Assembly (NCBI GenBank): GCA_004294465.1
Contig: REAV01000018.1
Coordinates: 1-8,613, forward strand
DNA length: 8,613 nt
Reading direction: 5' to 3'
Origin: Sphingobacteriia bacterium
GTDB lineage: Bacteria > Bacteroidota > Bacteroidia > Chitinophagales > Chitinophagaceae
The position numbers and the translations under genes were made by a program. This document shows positions 1-4,740 of this stretch, piece by piece (the stretch's first letter is position 1; each line of letters opens with the position of its first letter). The notes beneath the pieces are model-generated. The model searched no databases and was not told the DNA's origin. It saw only the letters and a list, made by a program, of their open reading frames with translations.

Positions 1-264
1 TTTGTAAACAGATCTTCTGGAGAATTTGAATTAGCTCAGACCAATGCAGGGTTAATTGCTTTTTTTAATGACCTGCATAAGGGCAGAGATAGTGGCAAAT
101 CATGGTCCTGGGTAATTGATATTTCAGCAATTCTATTGGTAATTGTATCCCTTACCGGGCTCATTTTAATTCTATACATCAAAAGGAAAAGACGCTCAGG
201 TTTATTGATGGCTATTGTGGGGCTTTTAGCTATGATATTGATCTATTATTTTTGGGGTCAATAA
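1..264 (+). CDS. PepSY-associated TM protein, C-terminal end (partial)
   Basis: This is the last 87 codons of a gene that begins before the window; reading frame 1 is open from base 1 to the TAA at 262. The fragment carries the stretch NDLHKGRDSGKSWSWVIDIS (residues 23-42), followed by a membrane helix (about 37-60), a basic turn KRKRR, and a second helix (about 68-84) that ends near the stop. An 'NDLHKGR...W...DISA...L.SLTGL' block followed by a basic loop is typical of the PepSY-associated transmembrane family, whose Bacteroidota members often sit beside TonB-dependent receptors or iron uptake genes. The function of that family is poorly known; a role in metal or heme reduction is only a suggestion from context elsewhere. 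The next gene on the same strand starts 20 bp downstream, so the two may be co-transcribed. The family call is fairly secure; the substrate cannot be told from this fragment. Confidence 0.75.
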   Translation, partial: FVNRSSGEFELAQTNAGLIAFFNDLHKGRDSGKSWSWVIDISAILLVIVSLTGLILILYIKRKRRSGLLMAIVGLLAMILIYYFWGQ

Positions 265-284
265 ATAAAATTTAAAATCATTTT

Positions 285-584
285 ATGCATTCTCATACTA
301 TCTGTGCAACTATTCAAATTCTGCCTTTGGCACAAGACAAGCATCCTTATGAATGGGTGGATGAAGCAATTCCAATCATTATCCGTTCAGGGATTAAATA
401 TGAAGTGCGCTCTTTTGCTACTGAAATAGAAGGAACCTATTCAGAAGTAATGCAAGTAATCAATGGTGTTAATGAGCATCTATACCAAAAAGGATGCGCA
501 GAATGGATTGCCAACATACAAATACAAATTCGTGCTGATAGAGCAATTTCTTCAAGTGAAAAAACTGAGAAATACCATATTTAG
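285..584 (+). CDS. Thiamine-binding protein, DUF77/MTH1187 family
   Basis: A 99-residue protein of the small ferredoxin-like-fold family (MTH1187/YkoF-like, PF01910) whose structurally studied members bind thiamine or related pyrimidines. The recognisable features are the N-terminal strand CATIQILPLA (7-16), the central block VRSFATEIEGTYSEVMQVINGVNEHLYQKG (about 41-70), and the closing strand IANIQIQIRADR (about 75-86). The length matches the family, which is about 95-105 residues, so the ATG at 285 is the natural start; there is no Shine-Dalgarno motif before it. No signal peptide or membrane segment is present, so it should be cytoplasmic. It lies 20 bp after the PepSY-associated gene and probably shares its transcript, because the gap is too short for a full promoter. 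The C-terminal tail (87-99) is polar and probably disordered. Thiamine binding is known for the family and not shown by this sequence; the true role could be in thiamine salvage or sensing. Confidence 0.8.
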   Translation: MHSHTICATIQILPLAQDKHPYEWVDEAIPIIIRSGIKYEVRSFATEIEGTYSEVMQVINGVNEHLYQKGCAEWIANIQIQIRADRAISSSEKTEKYHI

Positions 585-614
585 TGAGGTGAATTGATGT
601 TTATATATAAAAAA

Positions 615-645
615 TTGACCCTCCAATTAATTTTTTGTATATTTA
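615..645 (+). promoter_or_regulatory. Bacteroidota-type promoter of the cold-shock gene
   Basis: TTG at 615-617 and TATATTTA at 638-645 are separated by exactly 20 bp, which fits the Bacteroidota housekeeping promoter pattern (TTG at about -33 and TAnnTTTG at about -7) with one mismatch, the final A for G. Transcription would start near 650-652, leaving a leader of only about 13-15 nt before the ATG at 665. That is much shorter than the long structured leader of Escherichia coli cspA, so a leader thermosensor of that type is unlikely here. The call rests on the motif alone. Confidence 0.55.
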
Positions 646-664
646 AGTCTTAAATAATACAGTT

Positions 665-871
665 ATGGCACTTGGTACAGTAAAATGGTTCAACGACGCA
701 AAGGGTTTTGGTTTTATAAAACCCGATGATGGTGGCGAAGATTTGTTCGCACATTTTTCCGCAATTAATATGGGTGGATTCAAATCATTAAAAGAAGGTC
801 AAAAAGTTTCTTTTGATATAGTTGATGGTAAAAAAGGTAAACAAGCAGGAAATATTCAAGCTGCTGAATAA
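665..871 (+). CDS. cspA: Cold-shock domain protein (CspA family)
   Basis: A 68-residue protein that is one complete cold-shock domain, a five-stranded OB fold that binds single-stranded RNA and DNA and acts as an RNA chaperone in the cytoplasm. It opens with [20 protein letters not shown], which contains RNP1 (KGFGFI, 13-18). RNP2 follows as DLFAHFSAI (26-34), where most relatives have VFVHFSAI. The nucleic-acid-stacking aromatics W8, F15, F17, F28, H30 and F31 are all present. The length is the usual 65-70 residues. A good housekeeping-type promoter lies at 615-645, so it is probably a single-gene transcript separate from the thiamine-binding gene. It ends 6 bp before the stop of the convergent outer-membrane protein gene. 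Whether it is induced by cold or is a constitutive paralogue cannot be decided from sequence. Confidence 0.95.
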   Translation: MALGTVKWFNDAKGFGFIKPDDGGEDLFAHFSAINMGGFKSLKEGQKVSFDIVDGKKGKQAGNIQAAE

Positions 872-877
872 AGCATA

Positions 878-2320
878 TTAAAAGCAATCTAATCTGGTGG
901 TATACATTTTTTTATTGAAAGGATGTATACTCACCATTAGATATCCTCCTCCATTTAATAATGGATCTTTTTTCAAGATTCCTAAACTATGTATGCCAGC
1001 AACGAGCGGGCCTAGTTTAACCGCTGCACCCATCCAAAATTGTCCTTGAGTATTGTATTGAACTGGGAAATAGATTCCCCAAGCAAGGGTTTCCCATCTA
1101 GGTGTTATGGTTAATAAGCTCAATTCTCTTGTATTGAACTTATTGCTACTAGAACTGCTTCTAAAGTTCAAACTCAGCTGCCCATTTATAAATAAATGCT
1201 TCCCTAAATGTCGGTCAACATTTATTACCATTCTAGTTGGATGGTTAACGCTAAATGTTGGTGAGAGCGGAGTTACTGTTCCAAATAATGTGGCTAATGA
1301 GTCTCTCAAATCTTGGGCTGAATTTATATTTGATAATTTTTGGCTTAAATCACCATCTGTAATTGAATTGGTTGGATTGCTAAATTGTCCTGTATATTCA
1401 CTTGTTTTGAAGTTGGATGCACCAATATCCATGATACTCATTCCAATTTTCCAATGATATGGTTTTGGTTCATTTTCACCCACTGTAACCGATTGATCGT
1501 ATAGTATATATTCCATCCCTACACTAAAGCCGAAACTTGAAGTGCCAGATTTGATCATTTGATTGATGTTTCCTTGAAGATTAATATAAGGACTGATTGC
1601 ATCATAATTAGAAGAGTAGGCATAAGATCCAGCACCGCCAGTAAATGTATACACTGTATCAGTTGGGGTTAGTTTAGTTTCGATATAACTAAAGCGATTG
1701 ATTCTGGTATAAGCACCCGAAACGTTTTTAGCTATTTGAAGCGTTATTCCTCCGCTTAATCTGCCTAAATTATTTTCTTTGATAACTCTACTATAGTTTA
1801 AGTTGCCTTCCAGCCAACCAGCATGTATGCCATTACCTTGTATAAATGGAGTAGTTCTATTGTTAAATAAAAACTCATCCATTCGATCGGTTGAATCATT
1901 CACTTCAAAGGAATTGGTTTTAAAATGAGCATACGATCTTATTCTTAGTCCACCACTGATGCTTTGTTTGGCATCAATTTGATACATAACATTGAATAAA
2001 TTCAAATCAATCGACTGATGATTGTATCGGCTGAACCTTCCCTCTTTTAGTTGAATACTTGCATTGGAAATGGAAGGCAATTTCATGTCTTTGAAGTAAA
2101 GCGTATTCGTGATATTGCTTAGTTGAACTGAAAAAAGATTAAGATCCCATTTGTGTAAACTATTGATAGGAGAAGCTGGATTATTGAAAATGCTTGCAGC
2201 CCCGGTATAGGATGAACCTTGGATTGCATGAAAATTTTGGGCAATAGCATGTTTATTGGTCAAAACTCCGCAAAGCAATGCCATTCCAAAAAAGATTTTT
2301 TTCCTGAGATTCCTATTCAT
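878..2320 (-). CDS. DUF5723-like outer-membrane beta-barrel protein
   Basis: A 480-residue secreted protein. The first residues, MNRNLRKKIFFGMALLCGVL, followed by TNKHAIAQ, form a classical signal peptide with likely cleavage after AIA (residue 27). The mature part starts with QGSSYTGAASIFNNPASPINS, resembling the N-terminal 'N-PA' block of DUF5723-type barrels, and then shows many alternating hydrophobic/polar strands rich in aromatics, Asn and Ser, as expected for an outer-membrane barrel. The protein ends in Phe, as many outer-membrane proteins do. Function is unknown; PorV/PorP-like or FadL-like transport proteins share this architecture. I place the start at the ATG at 2318-2320; a TTG three codons upstream is in frame, but it adds nothing and is a less likely start. 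The gene is preceded on its strand by a strong promoter and a terminator hairpin at 2385-2498, so its expression may be attenuated. The specific family name is less certain than the barrel assignment. Confidence 0.7.
   Translation of the reverse strand: MNRNLRKKIFFGMALLCGVLTNKHAIAQNFHAIQGSSYTGAASIFNNPASPINSLHKWDLNLFSVQLSNITNTLYFKDMKLPSISNASIQLKEGRFSRYNHQSIDLNLFNVMYQIDAKQSISGGLRIRSYAHFKTNSFEVNDSTDRMDEFLFNNRTTPFIQGNGIHAGWLEGNLNYSRVIKENNLGRLSGGITLQIAKNVSGAYTRINRFSYIETKLTPTDTVYTFTGGAGSYAYSSNYDAISPYINLQGNINQMIKSGTSSFGFSVGMEYILYDQSVTVGENEPKPYHWKIGMSIMDIGASNFKTSEYTGQFSNPTNSITDGDLSQKLSNINSAQDLRDSLATLFGTVTPLSPTFSVNHPTRMVINVDRHLGKHLFINGQLSLNFRSSSSSNKFNTRELSLLTITPRWETLAWGIYFPVQYNTQGQFWMGAAVKLGPLVAGIHSLGILKKDPLLNGGGYLMVSIHPFNKKMYTTRLDCF
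895..936. repeat. Long inverted repeat at the convergent gene end
   Basis: TGGTGGTATACAT (895-907) and ATGTATACTCACCA (923-936) form 13 complementary pairs interrupted by one unpaired T (931), around a 15-nt loop that is T-rich on the + strand. It begins 24 bp after the cold-shock stop codon and lies wholly inside the last codons of the opposing outer-membrane protein gene. A + transcript would fold this hairpin at its 3' end, with no U-tract after it. It may protect the cold-shock mRNA from 3' exonucleases or help end transcription. The pairing is seen directly; the role is inferred. Confidence 0.5.
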
Positions 2321-2384
2321 AACCGTCAACTATTTATTAACGGTAAACCTATTAGTTTATTCAATATTGGAGGAAATATTTCAA

Positions 2385-2462
2385 AATAGAAATCCCCTCG
2401 TAGAAACGAGGGGATTTTTTCGATTGCTTGCCATTATAAGAGAGTCTTTATCTGCGGTTTGA
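2385..2462 (-). ncRNA. Candidate small RNA or attenuated leader (about 80 nt)
   Basis: On the - strand an exact promoter match (2468-2498) is followed by about 45 nt of unstructured-looking sequence and then a perfect terminator hairpin (2390-2417) with a U-rich tail. A transcript starting near 2462 and stopping near 2385 would be about 78 nt. Two readings fit: a free-standing small RNA, or a leader of the outer-membrane protein gene (start at 2320) in which read-through is controlled. The barrel gene has no equally good promoter of its own; TAGGTTTA at 2344-2351 (read on -) resembles a -7 box but lacks a TTG 20 bp upstream. A 17-codon ORF (2434 down to 2381, MASNRKNPLVSTRGFLF) runs through the hairpin, but palindromic stems make such ORFs by chance. 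I recognise no Rfam family. Confidence 0.4.
2390..2420. terminator. Intrinsic terminator, probably bidirectional
   Basis: AAATCCCCTCG (2390-2400) and CGAGGGGATTT (2407-2417) pair perfectly over 11 bp around the 6-nt loop TAGAAA. On the + strand the stem runs into TTTTTT (2415-2420). On the - strand an A-tract precedes it and ATTTCTATTTTG follows, so it should work in both directions. On the - strand it lies between the aminotransferase gene and the barrel gene, downstream of the candidate small-RNA promoter. No + strand gene ends nearby, so the - direction is the meaningful one. Confidence 0.8.
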
Positions 2463-2467
2463 TTGCA

Positions 2468-2498
2468 CAAATATACATCAAACAGTGTAAAAAATCAA
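2468..2498 (-). promoter_or_regulatory. Strong Bacteroidota-type promoter, - strand
   Basis: Read on the - strand, TTG (complement of 2496-2498) is followed after exactly 20 bp by TATATTTG (complement of 2468-2475), a full match to the TTG / TAnnTTTG pattern and the best promoter in the window. Upstream of it (2499-2595) the DNA is extremely AT-rich with A-tracts, which could serve as an UP-like activating region. Transcription would start near 2461-2463, well before the barrel gene ATG at 2320. Confidence 0.6.
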
Positions 2499-2537
2499 TT
2501 ATAATTAATTATTATTTGTATTTATTTTTAATTTGTT

Positions 2538-2567
2538 TAACAAAAATGGCAATTTAGTAACAAAAAT
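2538..2567. repeat. Pair of 10-bp direct repeats, 20-bp period
   Basis: TAACAAAAAT occurs at 2538-2547 and again at 2558-2567, a spacing of 20 bp or about two helical turns. The first copy overlaps a near-palindrome TTTGTT-T-AACAAA (2532-2544). The pair lies 40-70 bp upstream of the - strand promoter's -33 element, where an activator could bind. The region is AT-rich, so chance repetition is quite possible. Confidence 0.3.
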
Positions 2568-2595
2568 ATAATATATAATTAAATATAATATAATG

Positions 2596-3789
2596 TTAGA
2601 CTTTTCCTGGATATACTTTAATGGCTTCTTCTAAACAGTCCATTGCCTTATTTATATCAGCCAGATTCAATACATAGGCCAATCTAACTTCCTGTTTGCC
2701 TAAACCCGGCGTACCATAAAATCCGGTAGCAGGTGCAAGCATCACTGTTTGATTTTCGAAACTGAATGACTCTAAAAGCCATTGGCAAAATCGATCTGCA
2801 TCATCAATCGGTAATTTAGCCATTGCATAAAATGCTCCCCCCGGATTTGGACAAAATACCCCTTCCATATTATTGAGCCTTTTCACAATCAAGTCTCTTC
2901 TGGATTGATATTCTGCTTTGGTCGTATCAAAATAATTAGCAGGTAAATCTATAGCTGCTTCACCAGCAATTTGGGCAAAGCTTGGTGGACTTAATCTTGC
3001 CTGGGCAAATTTCATTGCAGCATCCAATACCAATTGATTCTTTGTTACAAATGCGCCAATTCTACCTCCACATGCACTGTATCTTTTGCTGATGGTGTCC
3101 ATAATGATCACATTGTCATCAACCCCTTTTAAATGCATGGCACTTACCTGCTCACCTCCATAACAAAATTCACGATAAGCTTCATCAGAAAACAAATACA
3201 AATTGTATTTGAGGATCAATTCTTTTAATTGTTCCATTTCTGATCTGCTGTACAAGTACCCTGTAGGGTTATTGGGATTGCAAATAACAATGGCTTTTGT
3301 TTTTGAAGTGATCTTTGCTTCAAAATCTGCAATCGGCGGTAGTGCAAAACCATTTTCAATATTGGATGTGATTGGAATAACTTTTACTCCAGCAGCAACA
3401 GCAAAACCATTATAGTTTGCATAAAAAGGTTCTGGTATAATTACTTCATCACCTGCATCTAAACAAGCCATAAAGCCAAATTGAATGGCTTCGCTTCCAC
3501 CTGTTGTAATGATGATTTGTTGATGATTCACTTCAATGCCAACGGAAGCATAATATTGTACCAGTTTTTTTCGATAGCTTTCATTTCCTGCGCTATGACT
3601 GTATTCCAAGACTTTGAAATCGCTATGTCTTACTGCATCTAATATGGCTTTTGGAGTTTCAATATCAGGCTGGCCTATATTTAAATGATATACTGTAGTA
3701 CCTCTTTTTTTGGCGGCTTCTGCAAATGGTACTAGTTTTCTGATAGGTGAAGCTGGCATGGCCAACCCCCTTTGACTAATTGCTAACAT
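2596..3789 (-). CDS. PLP-dependent aminotransferase, class I/II (AspAT-like)
   Basis: A 397-residue cytoplasmic fold-type I aminotransferase that moves an amino group between an amino acid and a 2-oxo acid. The signature elements appear in order: YHLNIGQPDIETP (34-46) at the N-terminal arm, TTGGSEAI (95-102) for the cofactor phosphate, NPNNPTGY (171-178) with the cofactor-binding Asn, SDEAY (201-205) with Asp202 for the pyridine nitrogen, SKRYSACGGRIG (234-245) with the Schiff-base Lys235 and phosphate-binding Arg243, and VRLAYV (368-373) with Arg369 for the substrate carboxylate. All catalytic residues are intact and the length is normal. Substrate is not readable from sequence: aspartate, alanine, aromatic or branched-chain donors are all possible. 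It is last in a - strand cluster after two DUF1573 genes (28-bp gap). ATG at 3789 is the first start; a second Met is at residue 11, but the family arm supports the longer form. Confidence 0.92.
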   Translation of the reverse strand: MLAISQRGLAMPASPIRKLVPFAEAAKKRGTTVYHLNIGQPDIETPKAILDAVRHSDFKVLEYSHSAGNESYRKKLVQYYASVGIEVNHQQIIITTGGSEAIQFGFMACLDAGDEVIIPEPFYANYNGFAVAAGVKVIPITSNIENGFALPPIADFEAKITSKTKAIVICNPNNPTGYLYSRSEMEQLKELILKYNLYLFSDEAYREFCYGGEQVSAMHLKGVDDNVIIMDTISKRYSACGGRIGAFVTKNQLVLDAAMKFAQARLSPPSFAQIAGEAAIDLPANYFDTTKAEYQSRRDLIVKRLNNMEGVFCPNPGGAFYAMAKLPIDDADRFCQWLLESFSFENQTVMLAPATGFYGTPGLGKQEVRLAYVLNLADINKAMDCLEEAIKVYPGKV

Positions 3790-3817
3790 AAATTGGAAAT
3801 AGGTTTAATAAACGCGA

Positions 3818-4198
3818 TTATTTCTTCTTTGCCTCAATAACTTCTCCATCGATTGTAAGTGTATAAGGCTGATTAGAATGAGCAAATTTTACATCCACAT
3901 TTTTTTTGAATGCCCCTAAAGTTGCAGCGTTATAAGTTACTTTAATGGTGCTTGATTTTCCAACAGCAATGGGTGCTTGTGAGTATTCTGGTTTAGTACA
4001 TCCACACTCTGCATTGGCAAATTCTATTACAACAGGCTTTTTTGCTTTATTGGTAAATGTAAAAACAAATGTTGCAGGAACATCTTTTTTGATTTTTCCA
4101 AAACTGTGTTTTTTTTCTTTAAAACTGATATCAGCTTGAGCAAAACTACTAATACCTACTACTAAACAAACTGCTAAAAGTATTGACTTCATCTTCAT
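3818..4198 (-). CDS. DUF1573 secreted protein (second of a tandem pair)
   Basis: A 126-residue exported protein. MKMKSILLAVCLVVGISSFAQA is a signal peptide, probably cleaved around residues 20-22. The mature part is a single DUF1573 immunoglobulin-like domain: FGKIKKDVPATFVFTFTN (33-50), then the family hallmark AECGCTKPEYS with Cys65-Gly-Cys67, then GKSSTIKVTYNAATLGAFKKNVDV (80-103), and a lysine-rich C-terminus. DUF1573 proteins are abundant in Bacteroidota envelopes and their function is unknown; the paired cysteines could form a disulfide or bind metal. Cys11 in the signal core is not in a lipobox, so this is not read as a lipoprotein. It is 23 bp downstream of a paralogue and 28 bp upstream of the aminotransferase, which suggests one transcript. 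The family call is strong; the role is open. Confidence 0.88.
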   Translation of the reverse strand: MKMKSILLAVCLVVGISSFAQADISFKEKKHSFGKIKKDVPATFVFTFTNKAKKPVVIEFANAECGCTKPEYSQAPIAVGKSSTIKVTYNAATLGAFKKNVDVKFAHSNQPYTLTIDGEVIEAKKK

Positions 4199-4221
4199 AA
4201 TTTTCTAGACTTAATGGGTGA

Positions 4222-4593
4222 TTATTCTTGAACTCCTTCTCCGGTAAAACTCACTTGCTTTACTATTCCGCCACTTAACACAATATCTGTATAACGGGTA
4301 AAATTCCCTAAAACACTACTGTTGAATTGGATTAAAATTTTCACAGATTGACCAGGTCCAAATTTTTGATTAGGCACAAAATTAGGTGTTGTACATCCAC
4401 AACCAGCTGTTGCTTTTTCGAGAATTAAAGTATCCGATCCATTATTCACAATTTCAACAGTATATTCTACCGGTTTTCCATAAATGATTTTACCCATATC
4501 GTATTTTTCGTTCTTAATGGTTATGTTTTGGGCCTTTAATCCCACAAAAACCATAAAAAAGGAAGCGATTAGCAATAAATGTTTCATACTCAT
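4222..4593 (-). CDS. DUF1573 secreted protein (first of a tandem pair)
   Basis: A 123-residue exported protein with signal peptide MSMKHLLLIASFFMVFVGLKAQ and a single DUF1573 domain. The domain runs from YDMGKIIYGKPVEYTVEIVNNG (31-52) through the hallmark AGCGCTTPNF (Cys65-Gly-Cys67) to GPGQSVKILIQFNSSVLGNFTRYTDI (79-104) and a final strand VKQVSFTGEG. The CGC motif falls at the same residue number as in the downstream paralogue, so the two probably arose by an old tandem duplication; outside the motif blocks they have diverged widely. The start could be Met1 (4593) or Met3 (4587), which only alters the n-region by two residues. It is the first gene of the - strand cluster and diverges from the E1 gene across 147 bp, where its promoter must lie; I see no convincing TTG / TAnnTTTG pair for it there. 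Confidence 0.88.
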   Translation of the reverse strand: MSMKHLLLIASFFMVFVGLKAQNITIKNEKYDMGKIIYGKPVEYTVEIVNNGSDTLILEKATAGCGCTTPNFVPNQKFGPGQSVKILIQFNSSVLGNFTRYTDIVLSGGIVKQVSFTGEGVQE

Positions 4594-4632
4594 ATCTTTA
4601 TGCCATAAAATTACACAATCTTATGACTAATG

Positions 4633-4661
4633 AATTATCTTAGGATAAATTAGGGATAATT
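4633..4661. repeat. AT-rich inverted repeat in the divergent intergenic region
   Basis: AATTATC (4633-4639) and GATAATT (4655-4661) are perfect 7-bp inverted arms around a 15-nt loop, followed on the + strand by a run of T (4661-4666). Inside and overlapping it, GGATAA is repeated at 4643-4648 and 4654-4659 (11-bp period). It lies between the divergent DUF1573 and E1 genes. It could be an operator or a weak terminator, but no + transcript arrives here, and AT-only stems arise easily by chance. Confidence 0.25.
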
Positions 4662-4702
4662 TTTTTCATAAAGATTACTTAATTGTGCAGATTATACTAA
4701 TA

Positions 4703-4736
4703 TTTGTTAGTCTTTAAACACCTAGACTTATTTTTG
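4703..4736 (+). promoter_or_regulatory. Possible promoter of the E1 gene, abutting the start
   Basis: TATTTTTG (4729-4736) matches the TAnnTTTG -7 box exactly. The nearest TTTG (4703-4706) gives a 22-bp spacer, slightly long. The box ends only 4 bp before the ATG at 4741, so transcription would start at or just after that ATG, giving either a leaderless message or use of the in-frame ATG at 4777. The match may be fortuitous, and other AT-rich stretches upstream could serve. Confidence 0.3.
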
Positions 4737-4740
4737 CCAT

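Noticed and set aside
1107..1457. 116-codon open frame on the + strand
   Set aside because: It lies entirely antisense to the barrel gene, has no family resemblance, and its composition is that of a reverse-strand shadow. The same applies to the + frames at 2256-2462, 3203-3415 and 3945-4139 and the - frames at 5646-5903 and 5858-6106.
2321..2329. TTG start for the outer-membrane protein gene at 2327-2329
   Set aside because: The ATG three codons downstream (2318-2320) gives a normal signal peptide n-region; the TTG adds only three residues and no domain.
2381..2434. 17-codon ORF MASNRKNPLVSTRGFLF on the - strand as a stand-alone gene
   Set aside because: Nine of its residues simply translate the palindromic terminator; a stem of this type opens a frame on both strands. 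It is kept only as a possible leader peptide in the finding on this region, not listed as a gene.
2420..2462. Known riboswitch (SAM, preQ1, fluoride types) in the leader
   Set aside because: I looked for their core motifs and recognised none. The 45 nt before the hairpin show no convincing pseudoknot or multi-stem aptamer by eye.
4166..4198. Lipoprotein signal in the second DUF1573 protein (Cys11)
   Set aside because: The residues before the Cys are L-A-V, not a lipobox ending in Gly/Ala, and the Cys sits in the middle of the hydrophobic core; the AQA cleavage site fits better.
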